From Actinomycetota bacterium (GTDB lineage Bacteria; Actinomycetota; Aquicultoria; Aquicultorales; Aquicultoraceae), in NCBI GenBank assembly GCA_030018005.1, contig JASEGT010000001.1, forward strand, positions 1-64,000: 64,000 bases of DNA, given 5' to 3'. Position numbers and translations under genes: made by a program. The first letter of the stretch is position 1. Each line of letters starts with the position of its first letter. Shown here one piece after another: positions 54,748-63,118 of this stretch. The notes beneath the pieces were generated by a model. That model was not told where the DNA came from. It saw nothing but the letters and a program-made list of their open reading frames with translations, and made no database searches.

Positions 54748-55295
54748 AAGAGAAGAAGTTTACGGTTGTGGAGTCTAATCTCGTCTACGAGGGGGCTATT
54801 ATTAGCCTTCATGTGGATAAGATAAGGAACAACGAGGGAAAGATATTGGAGCGCGAGGTCGTCGAGCACCTAGACGCGGTGGGGATAGCGGCGCTGGACA
54901 CGAATAACAACATCGTCCTGGTCAGCCAGTACCGGCACCCGCTCAAAGGAGACTTACTCGAGATTCCGGCGGGTCTGCTCGCGGAGGGCGAGGATCCGGC
55001 GGACTGCGCGATAAGAGAGCTAAAAGAGGAGACCGGCTATAGGGCCAAGAAGATCGAGAAGCTGGCGGCGTTTTATACCTCGGCCGGTTTCACCGATGAG
55101 CGGTTCTACTTGTTTTTCTCGGACGACCTCGAGGAGGGCGAATCCGAACTCGAATCGGACGAGGAGGATATCGAGGTAGTATTAATTCCCCTGGAGCAAG
55201 CGGTAGCTATGGCTTCGCGCGGCGAAATAGAAGACGCGAAAACGCTGACGGCAATACTTATGGCGGCGCAAAAGGTAGGTCGGATAGGACTGTAG
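54744..55295 (+). CDS. NUDIX hydrolase, probable ADP-ribose pyrophosphatase
   Basis: 183 aa. The NUDIX box runs GLLAEGEDPADCAIRELKEETGY (the G-x5-E-x7-RELxEExG pattern, at about 76-98), preceded by VSQYRHPLKGDLLEIPAG, the ADP-sugar pyrophosphatase form. The order pyrG-...-NUDIX-xerD is that of mycobacteria (Rv1700). TTG 54744 overlaps the DUF3866 stop. Substrate ADP-ribose is inferred from the family. Confidence 0.92.
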   Translation: MKEKKFTVVESNLVYEGAIISLHVDKIRNNEGKILEREVVEHLDAVGIAALDTNNNIVLVSQYRHPLKGDLLEIPAGLLAEGEDPADCAIRELKEETGYRAKKIEKLAAFYTSAGFTDERFYLFFSDDLEEGESELESDEEDIEVVLIPLEQAVAMASRGEIEDAKTLTAILMAAQKVGRIGL

Positions 55296-55303
55296 GTAGC
55301 GAT

Positions 55304-56197
55304 ATGATACGCGACCATCTGCTCGATTTCTTAAATTATTTATCCGTAGAGAAAGGGCTGGCGAAGAACAGCATCGACGCATACGAGCTGGATCTTCACC
55401 GGTACCTCGACTACCTGCTCGAATCGGGTATTACCTCTTTTGATGCGGTCAAATATGACCTGGTTATCGGTTATCTGAAGAAGCTGCGCGAAGAATATGG
55501 TGATGCATCGGTCGCCAGGAAGGTCGCGTCGCTCAAAGCGTTTCACAAGTTTTTGGTCCGTGAAGGTGTAACCGATAATTTTCCGACCGCCGACATTAAG
55601 GCGCCGAAAAAGGCGCGAAAGTTGCCTAAGGTGTTCTCGGTAGCCCAGGTTGGAAAACTCTTGGATCAGCCGTTAGGGGCTAGCGCAGGGGTGATACGGG
55701 ACCGGGCGATATTGGAGCTTCTATATAGCAGTGGTTTGAGAGTTTCGGAGTTGGCCGCGCTCGATATAGACGATGTCGACCTGCGAAACGGTTATCTGCG
55801 TTGCTTAGGCAAGGCATCTAAAGAGCGCATCGTGCCCCTGGGCAGCCTCGCGTCGGAGGCGGTGACCGAGTATATTAACAAGTCCAGGCCGCAATTGGCG
55901 GGAAAATACCGCCCGGCGGCGCTCTTTCTTAACGTAAGAGGCCGGCGCTTGTCGAGGCAGAGCTGCTGGAAAGCGGTGAAAAAATACGCGGAAAAAGCGG
56001 AAATCGGAGATATTTATCCGCATTCATTGCGGCATTCGTTTGCGACGCATCTGCTCGCTAACGGAGCCGACCTCAGGGTCGTACAGGAACTGCTCGGGCA
56101 CGCCAATATCTCGACGACGCAGATATATACGCATGTCACCAAAGAGAAATTGCGGGCGGTCTATGAGCGCGCGCACCCGAAGGGGTCCAAGGGATAA
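55304..56197 (+). CDS. xerD: site-specific tyrosine recombinase XerD
   Basis: Resolves chromosome dimers at dif with a partner Xer. 297 aa. N-terminal SAM-like core-binding domain (about 1-90), catalytic domain with SGLRVSELAALDIDDV (first Arg), a lysine in CLGKASKERIVPLG, HSLRHSFATHLLANGADLRVVQELLGHANISTTQ (His, Arg, His) and nucleophile Tyr in IYTHV. The normal length, no phage or transposon genes next to it, and the syntenic position after NUDIX argue for the housekeeping Xer. Confidence 0.94.
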   Translation: MIRDHLLDFLNYLSVEKGLAKNSIDAYELDLHRYLDYLLESGITSFDAVKYDLVIGYLKKLREEYGDASVARKVASLKAFHKFLVREGVTDNFPTADIKAPKKARKLPKVFSVAQVGKLLDQPLGASAGVIRDRAILELLYSSGLRVSELAALDIDDVDLRNGYLRCLGKASKERIVPLGSLASEAVTEYINKSRPQLAGKYRPAALFLNVRGRRLSRQSCWKAVKKYAEKAEIGDIYPHSLRHSFATHLLANGADLRVVQELLGHANISTTQIYTHVTKEKLRAVYERAHPKGSKG

Positions 56198-56224
56198 CGA
56201 ACGACTACGATGTACAGGAGAGAT

Positions 56225-57403
56225 ATGTCACAGATAAAGAGGGTATTATTGATAGTTCTCGATAGCGTGGGCGTGGGGGCCCTGCCGGATGCCGCTAAAT
56301 ACGGGGATGAGGGGAGCAACACGCTCGGCAATACCGCTAAGACGGTAGGCGGACTGGCCGTGCCCAACCTGGGCGCCCTGGGGCTCGGTAACATCATAGA
56401 GATAGAAGGCGTCGAGCCGGCGGAGCATCCGCGGGCATTCTTCGGCAAGATGGCCGAAGCTTCTCCGGGCAAAGATACTACGACCGGGCACTGGGAGATG
56501 ATGGGCTTAAGGCTTGAGACGTTGTTTCCGACGTATCCGAACGGTTTTCCAGCGGAGGTTATGGAAGCGTTTGAAAAAGCGATAGGGCGGGGAACTCTCG
56601 GCAATAAAACGGCCTCAGGTACCGGCATCATGGAAGAGCTCGGCGAGGAACACATGAAGACGGGCAAGCCGATTATTTACACGTCGGCCGATAGCGTCTT
56701 TCAAATCACGACGCACGAGGAGATAATCCCGATAGACGAACTTTATTGGATGAGTGAGGCGGCACGCAAGCTTCTCACAGGAGAGCACGCGGTCGGCCGG
56801 GTCATCGCCAGGCCGTTCATCGGGGAGCCGGGGAGTTTTGCGCGGACGCACCGGAGAAAGGACTTCTCCTTGAAGCCGCCGGCGAAGACGGTCTTGGACT
56901 ACGCCCTAGAGGCGGGCATTCCCGTCTGCGGCGTCGGTAAGATAAGAGAGATATTTGCGGGCATGGGCGTCCCGGAAGGAATCCACACAGAGAGCAACAT
57001 GCACGGCATAGATGAGACGCTCAAGGCGTTACGCGAGCGCAAAACGGGCATCATATTTACGAACCTCGTCGATTTCGATAGCGAGTGGGGACACCGGAAC
57101 GACCCCGACGGCTACGCGCGCGGGTTGGCGGCGGCCGATGCCCGCATCCCCGAAATTATTGATGCATTGGAGAGTGACGATGTTTTGATAATCACCGCAG
57201 ACCATGGCTGCGACCCGACTACCCCGAGCACCGACCACTCCCGCGAATACGTGCCCTACCTTATTTATGGGCGCTCGTTAAACCAGGGAAAGGGTCTCGG
57301 CATACGGTCGACCTTTGCGGATATCGGGAAGACCATTGCCGACCTGCTCGGTTTCGAGGCACCGGTCCGCGGGACCAGTATGAAGGGTGAGCTTTTACCA
57401 TAG
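56225..57403 (+). CDS. deoB: phosphopentomutase
   Basis: Interconverts (deoxy)ribose 1-phosphate and 5-phosphate. 392 aa, alkaline phosphatase superfamily: [29 protein letters not shown] carries metal Asp and follows the DeoB pattern, [11 protein letters not shown] holds the phosphorylated Thr, and [24 protein letters not shown] the second metal site. AGGAG at 56216-56220 sets ATG 56225 as the start; the upstream ATG 56210 would contain the ribosome site. With pdp at 60.8 kb it completes nucleoside salvage. Confidence 0.95.
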   Translation: MSQIKRVLLIVLDSVGVGALPDAAKYGDEGSNTLGNTAKTVGGLAVPNLGALGLGNIIEIEGVEPAEHPRAFFGKMAEASPGKDTTTGHWEMMGLRLETLFPTYPNGFPAEVMEAFEKAIGRGTLGNKTASGTGIMEELGEEHMKTGKPIIYTSADSVFQITTHEEIIPIDELYWMSEAARKLLTGEHAVGRVIARPFIGEPGSFARTHRRKDFSLKPPAKTVLDYALEAGIPVCGVGKIREIFAGMGVPEGIHTESNMHGIDETLKALRERKTGIIFTNLVDFDSEWGHRNDPDGYARGLAAADARIPEIIDALESDDVLIITADHGCDPTTPSTDHSREYVPYLIYGRSLNQGKGLGIRSTFADIGKTIADLLGFEAPVRGTSMKGELLP

Positions 57404-57408
57404 ACCGA

Positions 57409-58518
57409 TTAATCCTCGGATGGTTCGAACTTGCTCTCGAATTTTTCCATTAAATGCGGCATGGTGGTGTACTCCATCTCATCGTGGCCGAGGCGATGCG
57501 GCTCGAACGGCCCATGGTGGCGAATGTAGTCGGATACCTCGAGGCATTGCCGACGCGCCCCGTCGAACGCGATGTCCTCGAACATGTCTCTAGGGCCGAT
57601 AAGCTTGCCGTGAGCCAACTGGAAGCCGTAGGCTACGACTCTTGGCGGGCCGTCGAACCTCGAGGGGTGGCAGTCCTCAAAAGATGTCGGCATTATGGGC
57701 CCGTGGTGGGAACCGCGCATCCAGCCCGCGACCATATATGGCATCGAGAACGGCTCGAGGACTTCGCCGACCGCCGGAAGCCCGCTCTGGCAGCGCACTA
57801 TCATAACCGGGTCGTCTTTGCCCACATATCGGCCGGCTATCAGGCTAAGCTTTTGAGTAGAAGTGACGGCCGCGATCATGTTATCGGAGTTCCTGAAGAC
57901 ATGTTTGATGACGTAGCGTCCGGGCGCCCCGATAAACATCAAGAGCGAGTAGTAGTCTTCCGGTAGCTTGAGCAACAGCTTCCGCTTATTGATAAGGTCG
58001 TGGATCTCAAAACTAAAACCCGTTGTCATGCTGGGGTCGATTACGAGACCCGCGGTATTGAACGGGTCGCCGAACATCTTGAACAGGGGATAATTCCAGG
58101 CTCCAGGCTCGGTCTTATCCGCGAGGAAGCAGATTATAGGCTCGCTCGGGCGTTCCTCGATATCCATCTCGGCGACACCCGGACCCATCCCGCGAACATT
58201 ACCGGAGAACGCCTCGACCAGCAGGTCTTGACCCGCGCCATACTGTGCGTACTCTCTTGCGACCTCGGTCATCTCCTCGAAAGTCTCCCACGCAAAGCGG
58301 TGTATCGGCTCGGCGTCGACGCCGTTCTTATGCGTCATTATTAATGAGGTGTCGTCGCCGACGTATCCGACGCGGTAATCGACGACGAGCCCATCCGCCT
58401 TGGCCTTTGCCAGCCGTTCACCCGCTTTTTCAAGAAGTGCCGGGTGGACGCTGCTGTGCCCGACGAACCCGCCGACATCCGCCTTGATGATGCTGACCGT
58501 GAGTTTATTATCAGCCAT
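57409..58518 (-). CDS. fbp: bifunctional fructose-1,6-bisphosphate aldolase/phosphatase
   Basis: Archaeal-type (class V) FBPase that both condenses triose phosphates and removes the 1-phosphate, giving one-way gluconeogenesis. 369 aa. TVSIIKADVGGFVGHSSVHPALLEKA, the metal-rich GYVGDDTSLIMTH, YGAGQDLL, SGNVRGMGPGVAEM, and the GAPGRYVIKHVF segment with the Tyr/Lys pair (about 202 and 205) of the aldolase site are all present, as is HGPFEPHRLGHDEMEYTT at the end. AAGGAGGG lies before ATG 58518. Convergent with deoB, 5 bp apart. Known from archaea and some deep-branching bacteria. Confidence 0.95.
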   Translation of the reverse strand: MADNKLTVSIIKADVGGFVGHSSVHPALLEKAGERLAKAKADGLVVDYRVGYVGDDTSLIMTHKNGVDAEPIHRFAWETFEEMTEVAREYAQYGAGQDLLVEAFSGNVRGMGPGVAEMDIEERPSEPIICFLADKTEPGAWNYPLFKMFGDPFNTAGLVIDPSMTTGFSFEIHDLINKRKLLLKLPEDYYSLLMFIGAPGRYVIKHVFRNSDNMIAAVTSTQKLSLIAGRYVGKDDPVMIVRCQSGLPAVGEVLEPFSMPYMVAGWMRGSHHGPIMPTSFEDCHPSRFDGPPRVVAYGFQLAHGKLIGPRDMFEDIAFDGARRQCLEVSDYIRHHGPFEPHRLGHDEMEYTTMPHLMEKFESKFEPSED

Positions 58519-58580
58519 GTCTCCCTCCTTACTTCACTTGTCCGGTGCTAGTGTTCCCCATAAAAGATTGCCTGCGTGCG

Positions 58581-58608
58581 TATATAATTTATATTTACCC
58601 TTTGTCAT
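58581..58608 (-). promoter_or_regulatory. promoter candidate for the FBP aldolase/phosphatase
   Basis: On the minus strand ATGACA (58603-58608) and TATATA (58581-58586) are separated by 16 bp, about 65 bp upstream of the start codon. Matches are 5/6 and 4/6. Confidence 0.4.
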
Positions 58609-58699
58609 TGAAGATTATCGGGGGGCGCATGGTATGGGGGAGGCGCGGCTGACACAAGTTTTCGCCGCTGTGCGAGCGCGACAATCGATTTAGCCCAAT

Positions 58700-59581
58700 T
58701 TAGCCCAATAGCTTTCTAAACTCGGGTACTTCTTTATCGAGATACCAGAATATCTGTCCGATGGGAGAGCTGGCCGATGCGATAATCCCGAGCATTACCG
58801 ACTCGGTAACAGGGTTAAGGATGATGACGAGTTTTTCGAGCTGAAGGAAGAGCATCTGGATTAATCCGTCCGCGAGGCTGGTCTCGAGCTGCTCCGCGCT
58901 TTTTTCGAGTGACACGAGCGCGGATGTTACGCCGACCAAGTCGATTTCTAGGCGGTTGAAGGACGAGACGATGTTGCCTGTGCTATCGAATAGCCAGATG
59001 GTGCTGACGCCCTGGATGTCGCCGAGGCGGGTAAGCTTTTCGAGAATCAACTTCTCGGTAGAGAGGTCTGTCGCTAGCGGGCGTTTGCGCTCCGGACGCG
59101 GCTCGGGCGCGACCGTCGGGCCGTAAGTGCGCCGCTTAGCGCCGCTTTCATCGGCACTTTGGGCTTCGGTAAAAAGGCTCATGTAGTGGTCGAGAATCGA
59201 CTTTACTTTCGAATGAAGTTCTTGCTCCGAGATGGCAAGTTCGTCATGTTCGTTTAGAAATGCTTCGCGCTCGGCGGCGGCTGCTTCTACCAGCTCGCGC
59301 GCTTCATCCGACGCCCTCGCAATTATTAAAGCCGCTTCTTCGGTCGCTTTATCGACTATTTTAGCGGCTCGTTTGTCGGGGTCATCTTCGGGGATTGCGG
59401 CCCCTTCGACGATTTCCTTAAAGCCGGAGAGTCTTACATCCGCGGTTTCCAATTCTGTTTTTAGGCGCTCAATCTCATCCTTGGCGGTTCGCAAGTCGAG
59501 ATGGAGCTCCGCCAGGAATCTATCGACGTCGTCTTTTTTATAACCAAATAGTTCTCGACCCAATTCTTGCTCGTCTTGCAC
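58700..59581 (-). CDS. DivIVA-like coiled coil fused to a Roadblock/LC7 domain
   Basis: 293 aa. The N terminus ELFGYKKDDVDRFLAELHLDL is the membrane-curvature-binding signature of DivIVA/Wag31/GpsB proteins, continued by two coiled coils (about 25-55 and 65-120) with the AxxIxxxAxxEA pattern. A charged linker follows (about 145-170). Residues about 172-293 look like a Roadblock/LC7 domain (ILEKLTRLGDIQGVSTIWLF ... LFLQLEKLVIILNPVTESVM). Roadblock proteins such as MglB regulate small GTPases that set pole identity and pilus position. No such GTPase is in the window. GTG 59581 has GGGGA 6 nt upstream. Domain calls are by eye. Confidence 0.72.
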   Translation of the reverse strand: MQDEQELGRELFGYKKDDVDRFLAELHLDLRTAKDEIERLKTELETADVRLSGFKEIVEGAAIPEDDPDKRAAKIVDKATEEAALIIARASDEARELVEAAAAEREAFLNEHDELAISEQELHSKVKSILDHYMSLFTEAQSADESGAKRRTYGPTVAPEPRPERKRPLATDLSTEKLILEKLTRLGDIQGVSTIWLFDSTGNIVSSFNRLEIDLVGVTSALVSLEKSAEQLETSLADGLIQMLFLQLEKLVIILNPVTESVMLGIIASASSPIGQIFWYLDKEVPEFRKLLG

Positions 59582-59699
59582 GCCAGTCCCCTATATCGAA
59601 AAAATTCGCTCTTCGCTCATTGCGGCGGCATCAACAAATACTCGTTTAATGTATGCTCCAGCAGGCTCGTTCGAACTAGGTAATGGCTGGAATTACAGT

Positions 59700-59705
59700 A
59701 TTATA
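59700..59705 (-). promoter_or_regulatory. -10 box candidate for the DivIVA-Roadblock gene
   Basis: A perfect TATAAT on the minus strand about 120 bp upstream of the start codon, in the 280-bp gap between the two minus-strand genes. No clear -35. I saw no other element in this gap. Confidence 0.3.
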
Positions 59706-59861
59706 CATTGTATTTTTGCTCTAGCACATGTTCAACCTAAACTAAGATGGATAAACGACGAGGGGCGGTCGGTGATAAAGTATGGGAAACGAGGGGCTTG
59801 CGGGCTTATACTGGTCGTAAGTATAGTATTTGGCGTCGAACTTATTTCTGGCGCTTGTCTG

Positions 59862-60623
59862 CTATTTCTTGGCGGTCGTGGTAGTCGTTGCGGGTGCCGG
59901 CCGGCTTACCCTTATTCCTTTCCAGAGCTCGAAATCGCTCGGGGCGACAGCGCCGATTCTCAAGTAATCCCAATCGATAAAGCGCACGGTGCCGCTGCCG
60001 CTTTTATCGCCCTCCCAGCGGTCGGGCAGGTCATATTCGGTGAAGGTGAGCGTGGCGTTCTCGCCGGAGGGTAAGATGTCGAGCAGGCTGTGTGTACCGG
60101 ATGCCGTCGCGGTCGTGAGGCCCTCCAAAAACATCGTCGCGATAAGTTCGTTAAAAGCCGGCATGTTAGTCGAGTCGAACGGTGTTTCGTGCGCTATCCG
60201 AGCCGGCACATCTATCACCCAGAGTTTCTTCTCGGCGGCGTTGACAATGAGCACCTTGCTCTTGGTGGAATTTTCGAAACGGTAATTCAAGCCGTCTTGC
60301 GTCCATAGCCCCTCGAAGCCGTTCTCGGTCGAGACTTTCGCCCTGAAAGGTTTCTTTCGAGCCGAGGTGATGACTTGTTCGAGCTGCTCGCGCAGGTGGT
60401 CTTCGGGGGTGCGCGGTATAAGTGAGGTTGTTTCGGTGGTATTGGATTGGGCGGTCTCAAGGGCCGGATTATCTACTCGCCCCGCAACCTCGAATAAGAC
60501 GAGGGTTACGCCGAGCATCACCAAAATGATGATTGCCGGGAGTGCCCCGGGTTTCTCGTCTTTTATCCTCGCGAAAAAAGATTTATCTTCGGTTGTCTTA
60601 GGTTTTGTTTTTTTGCCGCTCAT
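59862..60623 (-). CDS. single-pass exported protein of unknown function
   Basis: 253 aa. Lysine-rich cytoplasmic N terminus, one membrane segment (about 28-48), a Thr/Ser linker, then an exported beta-rich domain (FRAKVSTENGFEGLWTQDGLNYRFENSTKSKVLIVNAAEKKLWVID split over about 95-145) that faintly recalls the LolA/LppX-type half-barrel, and a Pro/Thr-rich tail. No catalytic motif. Its own promoter lies upstream (see below), and it is followed on the same strand by the DivIVA-Roadblock gene. The LolA resemblance is only an impression. Confidence 0.65.
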   Translation of the reverse strand: MSGKKTKPKTTEDKSFFARIKDEKPGALPAIIILVMLGVTLVLFEVAGRVDNPALETAQSNTTETTSLIPRTPEDHLREQLEQVITSARKKPFRAKVSTENGFEGLWTQDGLNYRFENSTKSKVLIVNAAEKKLWVIDVPARIAHETPFDSTNMPAFNELIATMFLEGLTTATASGTHSLLDILPSGENATLTFTEYDLPDRWEGDKSGSGTVRFIDWDYLRIGAVAPSDFELWKGIRVSRPAPATTTTTAKK

Positions 60624-60703
60624 AATTCAAAATAGAGATACGGCCGGACGAGCCGGTCGTTTTACATGCCTTTTAAGGGCAAGCCCTGATATTATATATA
60701 GAC

Positions 60704-60733
60704 ATTATACACGATACCCGCAAACACCGTAAA
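60704..60733 (-). promoter_or_regulatory. promoter candidate for the exported protein gene
   Basis: On the minus strand TTTACG (60728-60733), an 18-bp spacer and a perfect TATAAT (60704-60709), 80 bp upstream of the start codon. The gap also serves the divergent pdp gene, for which no separate promoter was found. Confidence 0.45.
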
Positions 60734-60805
60734 AGCGTGGTTTAAGGATGGCGCGAGCGGTGGAAGAAGAGGATATGGCTCGCGGTAGAACAGGAGGCGG
60801 ACACG

Positions 60806-62113
60806 ATGAGCATCATGCAGTTGCTTGCAAAGAAGCGCGATGGCAAAGCCCTGACCGATGATGAGATAAAGTTTCTGGTCGACGGCTATGTCGCCGGCAA
60901 GATTCCAGATTACCAGATGTCGGCATTTTTGATGGCGGCGTTCATCCGGGGACTCGACGAGGATGAGACCTTCTCGTTGACTCGGGCGATGGCCGAGAGC
61001 GGTGAGATCATAGACCTAAGCTCCATCGACGGGGTCAAAGTCGACAAGCACAGTACCGGTGGGGTGGGCGACAAAGTGACGCTGGTCCTGGCGCCGATGA
61101 TGGCGGCGGTAGGGGCAAATGTCGCCAAGATGTCGGGGCGCGGGCTCGGGCACACCGGCGGAACCATCGACAAGCTGGAGTCGATCCCCGGTTTCAACGT
61201 CGACCTCGACCGGGGCCGTTTTATCGAGCAGGTAGGCGAAATCGGAATCGCCCTCATCGGACAGACCGAGAAAATATGCCCGGCGGATAAGAAAATATAT
61301 GCTTTGCGTGATGTGACGGCGACGGTTCCTAGCATCCCCCTTATAGCGAGCAGCATCATGAGCAAGAAGATAGCGGGCGGTGCCGATGTGATAGTCCTCG
61401 ACGTCAAGGTGGGGGCGGGTGCGTTCATGAAGACGCTCGATGAGGCTAAAGAGCTCGCGCAGACGCTAGTGTCGCTTGGCAAGCGCTTTAATAAGCAGGC
61501 CATTGCGGTAATAAGCGACATGAGCCAGCCCCTAGGAATCACCATCGGAAACGCGCTCGAAGCAGAAGAGGCGATCGATACGATGAAGGGCTTCGGCTCG
61601 CCCGACCTGCTCGAGCTTTGCATCGAGCTGGGCTCGCAGCTGATGATGAAAGCGGGTCTGGCGGCGAGCCGGCAGGAGGCTGTGGAGGCGCTCGGCGAGG
61701 TTCTCGAAAGCGGCAAGGCTTTAGCGAAGTTTAGGGAGTTCATAGTAGCGCAAGGGGGCGACGGGAGCGTCGTCGACGACCCGAGGCGCATCTTGCCGCA
61801 TGCCAAATATGTCGAGGATTTGATTATCGCCGATAGCGGTTATGTGGTCGGTGTAAACGCCGAGGAGTTGGGCGTCGCGGCGCGTATCCTGGGCGCCGGG
61901 CGAAAGACCAAAGACGATATCATCGACTACACCGCGGGAATCGTTGTCGCGAAAAAAGTCGGGGACTACATCAACGCGGGTGAGACCATCGCGCAAATGC
62001 GAAGCGGCAATGCGCATTCGCTTGCGGCTGTGAGTAGCCTCGTCTATGAGGCGTTTACTCTATCGCCAAACCCGCAGGAGGCTAAACCGCTTATTTATGA
62101 TATTATTGAGTGA
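60806..62113 (+). CDS. pdp: pyrimidine-nucleoside phosphorylase
   Basis: Phosphorolysis of thymidine/uridine to base and (deoxy)ribose 1-phosphate, which DeoB then isomerises. 435 aa. KHSTGGVGDKVTL (phosphate site), the family signature MSGRGLGHTGGTIDKLESIPG, ALRDVTATV, and a C-terminal barrel-sandwich domain with YVVGVNAEELGVAARILGAGR. GGAGG lies 8 nt before ATG 60806. The Gram-positive length and wording favour Pdp over the thymidine-specific DeoA, but the two cannot be fully separated by eye. Confidence 0.92.
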   Translation: MSIMQLLAKKRDGKALTDDEIKFLVDGYVAGKIPDYQMSAFLMAAFIRGLDEDETFSLTRAMAESGEIIDLSSIDGVKVDKHSTGGVGDKVTLVLAPMMAAVGANVAKMSGRGLGHTGGTIDKLESIPGFNVDLDRGRFIEQVGEIGIALIGQTEKICPADKKIYALRDVTATVPSIPLIASSIMSKKIAGGADVIVLDVKVGAGAFMKTLDEAKELAQTLVSLGKRFNKQAIAVISDMSQPLGITIGNALEAEEAIDTMKGFGSPDLLELCIELGSQLMMKAGLAASRQEAVEALGEVLESGKALAKFREFIVAQGGDGSVVDDPRRILPHAKYVEDLIIADSGYVVGVNAEELGVAARILGAGRKTKDDIIDYTAGIVVAKKVGDYINAGETIAQMRSGNAHSLAAVSSLVYEAFTLSPNPQEAKPLIYDIIE

Positions 62114-62176
62114 GATTTGCAGTGCATAGAACGGCGATGACCATGCCGTTAAATAACTTTTTAGTTGGAGTGAGAT

Positions 62177-63115
62177 ATGAGTGAGACCATCCTCGACCTT
62201 ATAGGAAACACGCCTATAGTCGAGATAAAGAGATTGAACAAGAACAAGAAGGCCAAAGTCTTTGCCAAGCTGGAGGCGGCCAATCCGGGAGGTTCGGTAA
62301 AAGATCGTATCGCGAAATATTTGATTGAAAAAGCCGAAGAGAACGGCGAACTTACCAAGAAAAAGATCGTGCTCGAGGCTACCAGCGGTAATACCGGTAT
62401 TGGGCTGGCGATGGTCTGCGCGATAAAAGGGTATAAGCTCCAGATAGTCATGCCCGAGACGATGAGTTTGGAGCGGCGCCAGATACTGATGGCGTTCGGG
62501 GCCGAGCTTCTGCTGACCGAGGGGTGCAAGGGCATGCCGGGCGCGATAGAGATGGCGGACCAGCTCGCCGACGATCCGAAATATTTTCTAGTGAACCAGT
62601 TCGGAAACGAGAACAATCCGCTGACGCACTACGAGACGACCTCGAAGGAGTTGCTCGCGCAGGTCAATCCGATCGATGTCTTCGTCTCCGGAATCGGGAC
62701 GGGCGGCACGCTCATGGGCGTGGGCAGGCGCTTCAAAGAAGAGAGCCCCAACACGAAAATAGTCGGTGTCGAGCCTTATCCCGACCACAAGATACAGGGA
62801 TTGCGCAACCTCAGCGAAGGCTATATTCCGGCGATATGGGACATCTCGATGATTCACGAAAAAGTAAACGTCGAGGATGACGACGCCTATGATACCGCCA
62901 AAGACCTGGCCCGTTATGAGGGATTGCTCTGCGGCATCTCATCCGGGGCCGCCATGGCGGAGGCGCTCCGCCAAGCGGAGCTGCTTGAAAAAGGCAACGT
63001 CGTAGTCATCCTGCCGGACGGCGGCGAGAAGTATCTCAGCACTGACCTGTATACTTGCCCGTATCGCAAGAAGTGCGACCCGAAAGCGGCCGCTAAGTGC
63101 AAGGTGAAAAGCTAG
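62177..63115 (+). CDS. cysK: cysteine synthase (O-acetylserine sulfhydrylase) with Cys-rich tail
   Basis: PLP enzyme making cysteine from O-acetylserine and sulfide. 312 aa. LIGNTPIVEI, PLP lysine 42 in NPGGSVKDRIA, the Asn loop ATSGNTGIGLAMV, the phosphate-binding GIGTGGTLMGVG, and GISSGAAMAEAL are all present. The last 19 residues form an unusual basic extension with three cysteines (294, 300, 308). CysM-type or cystathionine-type variants cannot be excluded. It lies 63 bp after pdp. Confidence 0.92.
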   Translation: MSETILDLIGNTPIVEIKRLNKNKKAKVFAKLEAANPGGSVKDRIAKYLIEKAEENGELTKKKIVLEATSGNTGIGLAMVCAIKGYKLQIVMPETMSLERRQILMAFGAELLLTEGCKGMPGAIEMADQLADDPKYFLVNQFGNENNPLTHYETTSKELLAQVNPIDVFVSGIGTGGTLMGVGRRFKEESPNTKIVGVEPYPDHKIQGLRNLSEGYIPAIWDISMIHEKVNVEDDDAYDTAKDLARYEGLLCGISSGAAMAEALRQAELLEKGNVVVILPDGGEKYLSTDLYTCPYRKKCDPKAAAKCKVKS

Positions 63116-63118
63116 CAC

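Noticed and set aside
55304-56197. Tyrosine recombinase as mark of an integrated element
   Set aside because: No attachment repeats, tRNA, phage or transposase genes nearby; length and synteny fit housekeeping XerD.
59649-60074. 141-codon plus-strand frame across the 3' end of the exported protein gene
   Set aside because: Most of it is antisense to the minus-strand gene, and the rest lies in the intergenic gap; no domain recognised.
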